From: Diospyros lotus
Lineage: Eukaryota > Streptophyta > Magnoliopsida > Ericales > Ebenaceae
Assembly: GCF_014633365.1 (NCBI RefSeq)
Contig: NC_068350.1
Span: forward strand, 26,499,680 to 26,563,679
Length of the DNA stretch: 64,000 nucleotides
Direction: 5' to 3'
Part shown: in pieces, positions 36,089 to 46,027 of the stretch
How positions within the stretch are numbered: the first letter of the stretch is position 1
How the letters are laid out: every line of letters begins with the position of its first letter
Program-made: the position numbers and the translations under genes
Notes under the pieces: model-generated
What the model saw: the letters and a program-made list of their open reading frames with translations, nothing else
What the model was told of the DNA's origin: nothing
Database searches by the model: none

Positions 36089-37645
36089 ATGCATCAAAGA
36101 ATGACTATGATGGAGCCTAAGCCAGGGCTACTGAGGAACATAGTGGGGCGGCTCTTCTTGTTCTGTGTTCTCATAATCGCCACTCGATTCGCCTACGTCG
36201 TCACCATCCGAGGTGAGTCCTGCGACCTTGGCAATTTCTGCTTCTTCTCCATCCCGGATAATTTCAATCTCTTCACCACCGCTTCCGGCCTCTCTTCCTC
36301 CGCCATCATCGCGAACAAGGCCGTTCCGGCCAAGCCCAACCCTCGCGATCTCTGGAACACCAAGAGCTTCCGGAAGTCCGTGCAGTTCTACTCGTCTGTG
36401 TTCCAGGATCTGATATCCGAGGGCTTTCTCTCGCCCAAATCCAAGTCTCTCTGCCTCGAAACGCCCAACGGCGAGGAGGTCTTCGCGTTGAAAGAGATTG
36501 GCGTGTCCGACTCCGTCGGGATTTACAAAAAGGCATCGAAGCCGTTGGTGATTTCAGGGAAGGCGATTCGCCAACCGTTTGAGGACAACACTTTTGACTT
36601 CATATTCTCCGGCGTTGGCGGGCTCGACAAGTCGCCGAAGGCGGGGGAGTTCGCTGCCGAGGTAGCCAGGACGCTTAAGCCCGAAGGGTTTCTCGTCGTC
36701 CACACGGCGTCCAACGATACATATAGTTTCAATTCGTTTATTGATTTGTTCAATTGCTGTAAATTTGTTCGGTCCCGTGACGTCGACGGCTTTGTTTCGT
36801 CGGCCACACCACGTGTTCGTGAAATTGTCATGATGAAAGAACGCAAAATTCGTCGCCATGGGTCCTCGAAACCCGATGGTAAATCCCTGAATAAGTGCCC
36901 TGTTCCGGGGTATAAGCAAAAGTTGGTCCGGAATGCTGAGCGGCTGATAGAAGAAGAGCCACTAAAACCATGGATTACTCTAAAGAGAAATATAAAGAAC
37001 ATAAAGTACCTGCCTTCAATGGCTGATATTAACTTCAAGCCAAGATACGTGTATGTAGATGTTGGTGCTCGTAGCTATGGCTCAAGCATTGCCAGTTGGT
37101 TCAAGAAACAGTACCCGAAACAGAACAAGACCTTTGAAATCTTTGCAATTGAGGCAGATAAAGCTTTTCACGAGGAGTATAGGCAGAAGAAAGGGGTGAC
37201 ATTGTTGCCGTACGCAGCGTGGGTGAAGAATGAGACATTGTTCTTTGAGGTTAATCATGATCCGGGTAGAGAAAAAGAGGAGAAAGAAAATGGGAGAGGA
37301 ATGGGTAGGATCAAACCAGTTCAATCATCAACTGCTGTTGTAGGCAACGTCGATAAGATTCAGGGGTTTGACTTTGCAAATTGGTTAAAGAGCATTGTGT
37401 CGGAGAAGGATTTTGTGGTGATGAAGATGGATGTGGAAGGGACTGAATTTGACCTGATACCAAGGTTGTTTAAGACTGGAGCAATTTGTTTGATTGATGA
37501 AATCTTTCTTGAATGTCACTATAACAGGTGGCAGAGATGCTGCCCTGGTGAGAGATCACCTAAGTATCAAAAAACTTATGGGCAATGCTTGGAGCTGTTT
37601 ACTTCTCTGAGAAAAAGTGGAGTTCTTGTTCATCAATGGTGGTGA
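36089..37645 (+). CDS. Membrane-anchored FkbM-like SAM methyltransferase family protein (DUF7870-type)
   Basis: This is a single uninterrupted 518-residue frame. The start has A at -3 (AGAAATGC), with further in-frame Met at 5, 7 and 8. Residues about 20-40 are one hydrophobic segment (LFLFCVLIIATRFAYVV) after a short basic N-terminus, suggesting a type II signal anchor. Residues about 85-235 resemble a partial SAM-methyltransferase fold (FDFIFSGVGG, LKPEGFLVVHT). Residues about 300-518 carry the FkbM-like domain: motif I VDVGAR (323-328), acidic EAD (355-357), MKMDVEGTEFDLI (445-457) and LIDEIFLECHYNRW (468-481). The substrate is unknown. It matches the plant family of Arabidopsis AT5G03190/AT3G53400. 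It is GC-rich against AT-rich surroundings, intron-less in the coding part and apparently intact, the only such gene here. Upstream ORFs suggest translational control. Confidence 0.92.
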   Translation: MHQRMTMMEPKPGLLRNIVGRLFLFCVLIIATRFAYVVTIRGESCDLGNFCFFSIPDNFNLFTTASGLSSSAIIANKAVPAKPNPRDLWNTKSFRKSVQFYSSVFQDLISEGFLSPKSKSLCLETPNGEEVFALKEIGVSDSVGIYKKASKPLVISGKAIRQPFEDNTFDFIFSGVGGLDKSPKAGEFAAEVARTLKPEGFLVVHTASNDTYSFNSFIDLFNCCKFVRSRDVDGFVSSATPRVREIVMMKERKIRRHGSSKPDGKSLNKCPVPGYKQKLVRNAERLIEEEPLKPWITLKRNIKNIKYLPSMADINFKPRYVYVDVGARSYGSSIASWFKKQYPKQNKTFEIFAIEADKAFHEEYRQKKGVTLLPYAAWVKNETLFFEVNHDPGREKEEKENGRGMGRIKPVQSSTAVVGNVDKIQGFDFANWLKSIVSEKDFVVMKMDVEGTEFDLIPRLFKTGAICLIDEIFLECHYNRWQRCCPGERSPKYQKTYGQCLELFTSLRKSGVLVHQWW

Positions 37646-38410
37646 CACTGGTACAAACAATTACATAGTTGTGGAACTTTACTTTTTCTTTTTCTTTCTC
37701 TTTTCAACATAGGCTGTTCTTCCATTTACATCAAACACGTTTATTTTTTTTAGTTTTTATTTTTCTTCATAGTCCATTTTCATGTTATCCAACCTCATTG
37801 TGCACTACACGTTAGACCGTTCATTAATATCTCACTTCAGCTTATGCCCTCCTATCAGCTCTTAAGATATGTGTCGTTATTATTGGTAGATATGTGTCGT
37901 CATTATTTGTACTTTTATCATGGTTTACTTGGTGAATGTTGGCATAGATTTAAATGTACCTTCCAGCTTCGTGGCCACTGTTGTGTTGCTCCATCCTCAA
38001 TATTTCAGATTTAGATGTGCATTGGTGTTCTTCTATTTTAGCTCTTGACGAGAAAGAAAGAAAATTGCTTGGAATGTTATTTTCTTTCAATATGCTCGAA
38101 AGGCATCATAAAAGTTTGATTTTTTTCATACAGCTGCCTATGCATGTCAGTTATAAACTTATACAGAATAATTACTTAGCTCTAGGATAGTAGAAGTGAG
38201 AACTGAAGTATGAACCTTTTCTTCTTGTTTGGAATTAAAATGTGCCGGTGTCCATGCTACATGGGCTCTTCTGAAATTGTGAATTACTGCATTGGATATT
38301 TAGACAATTGAGATAGAATGTGGAAAATGCCCCACAGGTTAGTTGGACGTGGACTCTATAATGATGGTCACCACAAATAACATTTTTTTCTTTATTTTGT
38401 TTATAAAAGT
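37646..38410 (+). other. 3' flank of the methyltransferase-like gene
   Basis: This is AT/T-rich sequence without a further gene and probably includes the 3' UTR. No single polyadenylation signal stands out. An AATAAATT lies further downstream near 38500. Confidence 0.4.
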
Positions 38411-38475
38411 ATATAAAACCCCATTTAATGGGATTAAGGCTAGTGATTGTTGTTGTTCTTCTTGTTTAAAAAAGT
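38411..38475 (+). mobile_element. Possible SINE 3' end
   Basis: AATGGGATTAAGGCTAGTG followed by a TTGTTGTTGTTCTTCTTG tail resembles the 3' end of plant tRNA-derived SINEs. The pol III A and B boxes expected upstream were not recognised, so this would be a 5'-truncated copy. Confidence 0.3.
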
Positions 38476-40320
38476 GTATAAAACTCTCATTCTGTGCACA
38501 ATAAATTAATCTGCAAACAAGATTTTACTATAAAAAAAAATAAATAGGATTTAAACAGGACAAAATTTATTCATATGCTTGTATCAGTGGACATTAGAAT
38601 CAGGTAACTGCACTTGAAACACATAGCTGTACCTGGCATGTTTCATCAAGTACATTAAACAAAGTGCAATCACTTATCTTCGCGGACTTGTATGTCTATT
38701 GTTTATTTGGCTATATATATCTAGAGTGATGATTCGCTGGTATAGAACCAATTCACTGAGTGTATCTTGTTTGGACTTGTATATCTATTGTTTATTTGGA
38801 TCGTCATGTAACTGAGTGTATCTTGTTTTAATTTAGTGGCTTATACACAAACAGAGATGAAAGACACTCATGAGAGGCCCTTATATTCTCGGCCAAGTTC
38901 TTGGGATTAATGCCTGTCATGCCGGTTCAGTTCCTTTTGTCTCTGTTGTCATAGTTGATCCTTTTCTGATAATATTTCTGTTTATCTATTTTCATTTTGT
39001 TTAGCAGACCCAACTATAATTCATGTGTGAAAATCATCCCATGTAATCAACATGTGGCTTATTTTGTCCTTTTAGCATCAAGATATTGACACAGTTCAGG
39101 TTAGTCGAAAAACTTGGCATATAGACAGATTGTTTGAGTCGTGAGTGGTCCTGGAGGGGTACTTAAAAAAAAAAAAAAGATAATTCCTGTTCGGTTTGTT
39201 CATTGAGTAGCCACAGTTGTAGCAATTTAAAATAAAAAACATGAAAAAAAAAAAAAGGATGTGATGAGGAAACAATCTTCCCTAAGGTAGCATTTGCTAC
39301 TGGAGCATGGAATAATGTTGCCGTAGAAGATCAAGGGGTGGGGCCTTGCATAAGAGCTTGGTTGATCATGATTCATGCTTGAGCTTGAAGATGAGCAGTA
39401 TCTCCAGAATCCTACTATCTGTTGGTTCACTGTATTTTAAGTATTTTCTGAATTTAGGTGGACTTACTCAATGGTTCCGCTCTTTCAACTACAGAGAGCA
39501 AAGAAAGAAGGCCATGAACTGGGTCGCTTATCTTGGTCAACTGGCTGTACCGTCATGCTGCCAGGATGAATCGAAACCTGCTTAAGAGTTGTTCAATCCT
39601 AACTCCATTCGATTTTAGGCTTTATGAAATGAAGTAGTGCAGTGATAGTTGGATTGGTAGGGCATTGGCAGTGCAACCTGGATGTGGAGCAATGGCATAA
39701 ATGCTCTGAAATTATAAACCCAGTTGGCCCCTTAGCCCCTTTATATTCACAAGATGGCATGGTTGGATGCCAACTACCATAATTATTGTACAACAGTTTT
39801 AAGACTTGTCCTTGGTTTTGCATGCAAACATCAAGTCATCACTCATACAAACCAAAGTGGTTGAATTTAGACATTGTTGTTTCCAAACGAAATGTTGTTC
39901 TATTTCGTCATTGAATTTCAAAATTGACTGGGTTTGAACATGGATGTGCCTGATTGGTTTCTTTCTGGAGTCGGTTGAAAAAGGGCTTCCACTTGCAAGC
40001 TGGTATGATTTTCTTCTATGTATTGGGTTTATAACCCTCACAAGACAAGACACAACCAGTAACAACAAAAAACCAACAGCAACATACACTATATAAAACA
40101 AACTGCCAACAACAGTCGTCTATCTCGTATCCAACTCGTTGCATAAAACAATTTAGCACTGTCAAACATGAGACTTCTAGATTTTTCAAAACATTTTCAC
40201 AAGTATAAATATGCACGGTGCAAGCAAAACAGAATACAACAGATGCAATAATAACTTTACAAGACTCAGTATTCATCATCCATATGCATAAAATAAAAAA
40301 CCATTTCATAAGGGGGTTTT
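38476..40320. other. Spacer without recognisable gene
   Basis: Poly(A) runs lie at about 39165-39178 and 39244-39256. Frames at 39346-39585 and 40016-40309 lack ATG starts or known domains. Confidence 0.35.
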
Positions 40321-40830
40321 ATTGGTATACTTCTATGGAAGTTTTTGATGCTGTTTGCTGATGCTAGTTGTTATGAAAAGTGCCTCTTCTTTGTTGCCTG
40401 AATTTCTTCCATGCACCTGCTATGCTGGTGACCAGCCCACCTCCTCAAGTGTGGAGGACTTAGTTGGTCCACACCTGAGATGTCTTGAAACCCTTTACTG
40501 GAGCCGTGCTAGGACCCTCTTGATGTGAATCAAAGCTGCTTGGGTTCCTTCTTGGTCACATCAAGAGCTGCTTGGGTTCCTTCTTGGTTGCAAGATGGCT
40601 ATCCAATAGCTAATCTAAATGAGAGATGAAGAATGGAAGATGCAAAGCAAACAACCTGGGGCAAACAGAGGCCGTAAGCTCTTAGCAATGGAGGAAGAAA
40701 AGAAAGGCAATGAAGCAACCAGGAGAATGAGAGAGAAAGAAGAAGAGAAGGGAGCAGCTCAAATTAGCCTCCTCAAAACCCTCTCAAAATCTATCTTCTC
40801 ATTTTCTCTTATAATCATATTGCATTAGAG
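40321..40830. repeat. Spacer with a 22-bp direct repeat
   Basis: Two copies of GCTTGGGTTCCTTCTTGGT lie about 33 bp apart near 40535-40595. A purine-rich segment follows at 40619-40760. No gene is recognised. Confidence 0.45.
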
Positions 40831-41560
40831 CAATAAATGCTTTGATGTGACAAAGCGGCTGAGCATTTATGAGGCAAACGGTATACCATGTGAAGCTCCC
40901 AGTCAAGCAATCGACCAGTTCACACTAGTCAACTGAAGACGGTCGAGAGCCTTAAGTGGTTAACCACTTCGAACATCGATCAACAATATGAAATAAGTTG
41001 ACCACATGAAGCACCCAATCAACCGTTGGAAGCAGTCGATCGTTCCATACACCAGTTGTCTGACCTTGCCAACAACGTTCTAGCTTCGTCCATTTGCACT
41101 TTGGTCTTCCTATTAACTCTTAATAGTCTTTTCATTAACTCTTAATGGAACTAAGACCTCTATTAACTCTTAACGATGTGCCCCACTAACTCTTAGTGAT
41201 CTCACATGTCTATAGATCCATATAGCTAACTCTTAGTGATGAGGAACACACTAACAATAATGGTTCACTAATTCGATACATTACTGAATATGCGTGTGAC
41301 TTTCTAGATTCACAGTCATGCATCAATTATGGCACATCAACTCCTTGATGCTAGTCGAACACTTTGACCTATTAAGAGTCTCTTCAAATCCTTAGAGCAC
41401 CTTAAAAGATCCTGAGTATTCTCTAGCCAGGACTCAGGACGATCCTAATGGCAATGAAGTCTGAATTTCAGATGAACCTATTAAAGCTCTTCGATTTATG
41501 TGTACTATAGTCCCTCCACTAACTATTACATAAAGTCTCAATGATTATGTTCCTTCCGGC
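40831..41560. mobile_element. LTR-like fragment with repeated TAACTCTTARTGAT
   Basis: It contains spaced AGTCGACC/GTCGATC-type motifs (40910-41045), as in the copia LTR around 27640-27780. Five near-copies of TAACTCTTARTGAT lie at about 41114-41240. The ends were not identified. Confidence 0.4.
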
Positions 41561-41846
41561 CCAAAAGGAAGAGGGCAGACATGAACTTGAGGCGATCGGG
41601 CAATAGGCTTAAGGCAATTGAGTGGACTCTGGTGGTCTGAACGACGGGAGGTAGCTGGCACTTGTAAGTACTCCGACGCTTAAGTGAGAATGAAAATTGA
41701 CAGTATATCAGTAGGGCCAGAGAAAAACATACCTTAGCCTGTGATCAGGCTGATTTATATAAAGGAGAGAAGGGGGAGTCCCCCTGTATGCATGCTTGCC
41801 TTGGGTGTTACAGGGTAATAGGACTATGATATTTGGTGTTGACAAG
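41561..41846. other. LTR-like piece left of the TRIM
   Basis: It includes TTTATATAAAGGAG (about 41752) and an internal GTGTTACAGG. It may be the part of an LTR that continues at 49120 (GTAAGGCTCCCTGACG), but the junction shows only a weak ACAAG/GTAAG match. Confidence 0.3.
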
Positions 41847-42254
41847 TGTAACATCCCGCATCGAGCGATAGGAATGACTGGAATAACTTACCCTGATAGG
41901 GCTATGCGAACTTCCTAGGGGGTCACCCATCCTTGAGCTTCTCCAGCTTAAGCACGCTTAACCCGGGAGTTCTTTGGATGCATTAAGCCCAAAAGGTATC
42001 TAACTAATGTTATTTCATTGCTTACTTATTCTCGATATATACTATTCTTCTCTAAGCTCTCGGGTATTACATTCTCCCCCCTTTAAGCACATAACGTCTT
42101 GTCATGCGACCTTACAACTGCTCTCAGATCTTCTCCCCTTAGGGGGCTGCCATCTTAGAAGCCTGCCAAAAGCGACTTCTTGTACAGGCTCTCAAGTCCC
42201 GGTGCCACTTCTCGCCCTCATCAGACTGCCTACACCAAGGGTCAGCTTTGATAC
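41847..42254 (-). mobile_element. Cassandra-type TRIM: LTR with 5S-like sequence, internal domain and PBS
   Basis: The LTR at 41847-42071 runs TGTAACATCCC...GGGTATTACA. On the minus strand it contains a 5S rRNA-like segment (about 41905-41990) with GGATGGGTGACC (41921-41932), AGAACTCC and TTAAGCGTGCTTAA (41948-41961), the internal pol III promoter region of 5S genes. To the right are a PPT complement (TTCTCCCCCCTTTAAG) and about 180 bp without a gene. At 42245-42254 comes GCTTTGATAC, the complement of an initiator-Met primer site. These are the diagnostic features of Cassandra TRIMs, which are short elements that encode no protein. The second LTR is displaced to 44723. Confidence 0.78.
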
Positions 42255-43703
42255 TGATAGGGTTTAATTGTTTACATATTTTTATCTAATTTTTATATTA
42301 ATCTTGTGTTAATTTTTCTACATAAATGTGTGTTTATATGGATTTTATATTATTTTAATCTCTTTTTTAAGTAACCCGGCAAATGATATTAATTTGAAGA
42401 TTTGGGCGAAAAAAGAAAAAAATATATATTATAAAGTTAATTTTAAAATTAATATTATAATATAAAATAAATAAATAAATATTTTAAGTAACTAATATTA
42501 TAATATAATTAAAGTTATTATATTTAATAGTATATTAAATATTATATATTATTATATATATATATTATATTTTATCTTATATTATTTATATATATAATAT
42601 TATAGTAAGATAACTATTATATATATATATATATATATTAGTTGGCAGTGAGGCATGAATGTGGAGGTTTGGGCTCCATGCGCCTATATACATGTATTAA
42701 TATAATATATAAAGGGGAACATGGAATGAACAAAGGAGGGGGAGAGCGGCGCACAGAGAGAACAAGAAATTGAAGGCTCCTTCGTCGCGTACAGTGCGAG
42801 AAGAAATTATTGGGAGCTTCTTACCCGGCGCAGTGAAGAAGGCTTTGGACGCACAGCAACAATCACACCCAGATCTGAAACAGATCTGGGCAGATCTGGG
42901 CAGGGAACTTCTTTTTCCTTCAAATTTTAGTATTTGTTTTTATTTTAATAATGTTTAGTTAATTTATTTTAACTTGGGTTTGGATGGATTTTAATTCTGA
43001 AATTATGTGAGTATTTGTTTGGTTCGATTCAAAACCCGATTATTATTTATGTGAGGAATTAATATTGTTATGTTTAATGCTTTAAAAGATTGACCACCTT
43101 TTAATGATTTAATGATTTATGCATGACTGACTAAATGATAGTTATAAATTAGATTCATAGGCAATATAAATCACATGCTTGACTATGAGCTCGAAAGATG
43201 ATTAGCTCATGTGTGGGAATCGAGGAAGCTTAGCGAGTCAAATCCCTTTTCGAGATTAGAGGTTTCTAAAGAACTTAATGCTTATTTATTTCGTTGATAT
43301 CTGCTAAAAAATCTGACAATGAAATTGAATTAATAAAGGATTAATATGACTTGAGAAAGCTTATTAATTAATTGAGGGAAATCCACCATCACATGCAAAT
43401 AATTATAAAATACTGTAAATGTATATGTGGTTTTGAATCGGGTTGAATAGATAATTAAATAATTCAGATTAAATGAAATCTAAACCCTAGTGCATTCATT
43501 AATTAATCTTTCTCCCAAAGAATTTAGTTTTCTATTTATTCTTCTTTTTATTTATCCACTTAACTAATTAATTCAACTTAGGCTAATTAAAATTGTTTTG
43601 GTATTGTGATCTAGTCCTCAGGATTGACACTCTTTTTATCACTATATGCATATTTGACTAGGGTGCACTTGCCCGAATTAATTGTGCATAAAACCACACA
43701 TCA
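42255..43703 (+). repeat. LTR of an Athila-like Ty3/gypsy element
   Basis: It begins TGATAGGGTTTAATTG exactly where the TRIM primer site ends, and ends CACACATCA two bases before a primer-binding site. It contains extreme AT-rich stretches (42450-42640, including (TA)n). The 1449-bp length and placement ahead of PBS and gag define it as a 5' LTR. No 3' LTR of this family was seen. Confidence 0.7.
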
Positions 43704-43705
43704 AG

Positions 43706-43725
43706 TTTTTGGCGTTGTTGCCAGG
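43706..43725 (+). other. Athila-type primer-binding site
   Basis: TTTTTGGCGTTGTTGCCAGG follows the LTR and resembles the TGGCGCCGTTGCCGGGG site typical of Athila elements. Confidence 0.7.
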
Positions 43726-43902
43726 ACTAGTTTATTGCATATCAAAACTACATAAATTAGCCTTAGATTGAACATCTTTTTGTTTTCTTTTAGGATTTGC
43801 AATTTTAATTTAATTTTATTATTTATTATTTTTTTCATCTTTTAGAAATTTTATTTTTAATTTTTTAATTTTTAGTATTTTTCTTTTTCTTTGTAGGTTT
43901 CA

Positions 43903-44722
43903 ATGGTGCATGACATGGTTAGTGGTGGAGAATTGATACCCCTTGATCAAGAAATTGAAAAAACTCTTAAAAAGCAAAAGAAGGTGAAAAAAAAAACAAG
44001 ATGGAGCAAGAACAACAGACTCAAAATAATCCAAGGACATTAAGCTCATATGTTACACCTACTTTGGATGGCACTACCTCAAGCATTAGGAGGCCCAATG
44101 TGCAAGCAAACAACTTCGAGATCAAGCCTGCAATTATTCAGATGATCTAGATGAGTGTACAATTTTCTAGCCCTAATGATGATCCTAACTCTCATATTGC
44201 TAATTTTCTTGAAATATGTGATACTTTTAGGCATAATGGAGTTAGTGAGGATGCAATTCGACTTAGGTTGTTTCTCTTTTCCTTGAAAGATAGAGCAAAA
44301 GAATGGCTTAATTCTCTTCCTGTAGGTTCTATTACTACATGGAATGATTTAGCACAAAAATTTTTATCTAAATATTTTCCACATTCTAAAACGGCTAAAT
44401 TAAGGAATGACATAAGAACTTTTTCACAATTTTGTAATGAATCCTTATATGAGTCGTGGGAGAGATTTAAAGAAATGCTTAGGAAATGTCCTCACCATGG
44501 TCTACCTATTTAGATGCAAGTGCAAACTTTTTATAGTGGCATTAATCAATCTTCTCGTTCGATGTTAGATGCAACTGCAGGTGGTACCCTTATGAGGAAA
44601 ACTCCTGAGGAAGCATATGAACTTTTGGAGGAGATGGCAGCCAACAGTTATCAATGGGACAATGAGAGAGCAAATAAAAAGGGAGTTGGAATTTATAATG
44701 TTGATTCTATCACTACTTTATC
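43903..44722 (+). pseudogene. gag: Athila-like gag, truncated
   Basis: The candidate start ATG is at 43903. A frameshift lies near the A-run at about 43988-44000. From 44151 the frame has FLEICDTFRHNGVSEDAIRL, LKDRAKEWLNSLPVGSI, FLSKYFPHSKTAKLRNDI and WERFKEMLRKCPHHGLP, the conserved Retrotrans_gag core of Athila elements. A TAG interrupts just after (44512). The following part, with LDATAGGTLMRKTPEEAYELL, ends abruptly at 44722 where TRIM LTR sequence begins. Protease, RT and integrase of this element are absent. Confidence 0.88.
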
Positions 44723-44934
44723 TGTAACATCCCATATCGAGCGATAGGAATGATCGGAACAACTTACCCAAATAGATCTATGCGAACTTTTCAGGGGGTC
44801 ACCCATCCTTGAACTTTCCCATCTCAAGCATGCTTAACCCATGAGTTCTTTACCTGCATTCATCCCAAAAAGGTATTTAGTTAGTGTTATTTCATTCTTT
44901 ACTTATCCTTGATATATACTACCCTTCGAGCCAT
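44723..44934 (-). repeat. Second Cassandra-type LTR copy, end-truncated
   Basis: It aligns with 41847-42055 from TGTAACATCCC through GGTCACCCATCC (44797-44808) to TTGATATATACTAC. The last ~25 bp, including the GGGTATTACA terminus, are missing where gypsy pol sequence begins. It shares orientation with the first copy, so the two are probably the LTRs of one TRIM. Confidence 0.72.
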
Positions 44935-46022
44935 CAAATTAGCCATAAAAACAGGTTTGTTCTTGCTTAAAGCATCGGCCACAACATTTGCCTTCCTAGG
45001 ATGGTACTAGATTATATAATCGTAATCCTTCAAGAACTCCATCCATCGTCGTTGTCTCATATTCAAATCCTTTTGTGAAAATAGATGCCTTAAGCTTTTA
45101 TGATCTGTAAAGACTTCGCACTCTTCTCTACACAAATAATGCTGCCAAAGTTTTAAGTCAAACACGACTGCGACCAACTCCAAATCATGGGTAGGATAGT
45201 GCTGCTCGTGATTTTTCAATTGCCGTGACCCATATGCTATCACCTTTCCATTTTGCATGAGGACACATCCCAAGCCAGTTTTGGAAGCATTGGTATAAAC
45301 TGTGAACCCTCTTGTTCCACAAGGCATAGCTAAAATGGGAGTAGAGGTTAGTCTCCTCTTGAGTTCATCAAAACTATGCTCACATGCCATATTCCATTCG
45401 AACTTAATTCCCTTTTTCGTCAACTGGGTAAGGGGTAAAGCGATACGAGAAAATCTTTCAACATACTTCCTATAATAACCTGCTAGCCCCCAAAAGCTAC
45501 GTACCTCAGTTACGGTCTTGGGTTGTTTCCAATCTTTTATCGCTTCAACTTTTGAAGGATCCACTACTACTTCTTCTTCTGATATAACATGACATAGGAA
45601 AGCTATTTGGGTTAGCCAAAACTCACATTTTGAAAACTTGGCATACAATTGATGCCCTTGTAATGTCTTTAGGACCATTCCAAGTGTTGCTCGTGTTCTT
45701 CTCTGCTAGTTGAATAGATTAAAATATCATCAATGAACACAATCACAAGCTGGTCCAGGTAGGGTTTGAATATCCTATTCATCAAGTCCATGAAAGCTGC
45801 GGGTGCATTAGTAAACCTAAATGGCATCACCAAATATTCATAATGTCCATACCGAGATCTAAAGGTAGTCTTTGTTACGTCCTCCTTCCTAATCCTCAGT
45901 TGGTAGTATCCCGATCTCAAATCTATCTTTGAAAATAACTTGGCACCTTATAACTGATCAAACAACTCATCAATTCTAGGGAGTGGGTACTTGTTTTTAA
46001 TGGTTACCTTATTCAGTTGGCG
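44935..46022 (-). pseudogene. pol: Ty3/gypsy reverse transcriptase-RNase H remnant
   Basis: Reading leftwards from about 46022, RT begins at [17 protein letters not shown]. It continues with [12 protein letters not shown], a FIDDILIYS catalytic box (FIDD at 45726-45737, aspartates intact) and [14 protein letters not shown]-connection and RNase H follow, with [53 protein letters not shown] and [12 protein letters not shown]. The end is near the ADALS motif at about 44980. The sequence is typical of chromovirus-type pol. A stop near 45950 and a frameshift near 45672 make it non-functional. It faces away from the integrase at 46028. Confidence 0.93.
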
Positions 46023-46027
46023 GTGAA

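Noticed and set aside
35848..36120. 90-codon open frame overlapping the start of the methyltransferase-like gene
   Set aside because: It starts with GTG, has no in-frame ATG upstream of the main start, and is dominated by the poly(C) run. The ATG-initiated 32-codon frame at 35886 is the better uORF.
39346..39585. 79-codon frame downstream of the methyltransferase-like gene
   Set aside because: It starts at TTG, has no recognised domain and no support for an exon.
41905..41990. A genuine 5S rRNA gene
   Set aside because: Only the central promoter-like part matches. The ends of 5S are missing and it lies inside a TGTAA...TTACA LTR, so it is a Cassandra-type LTR.
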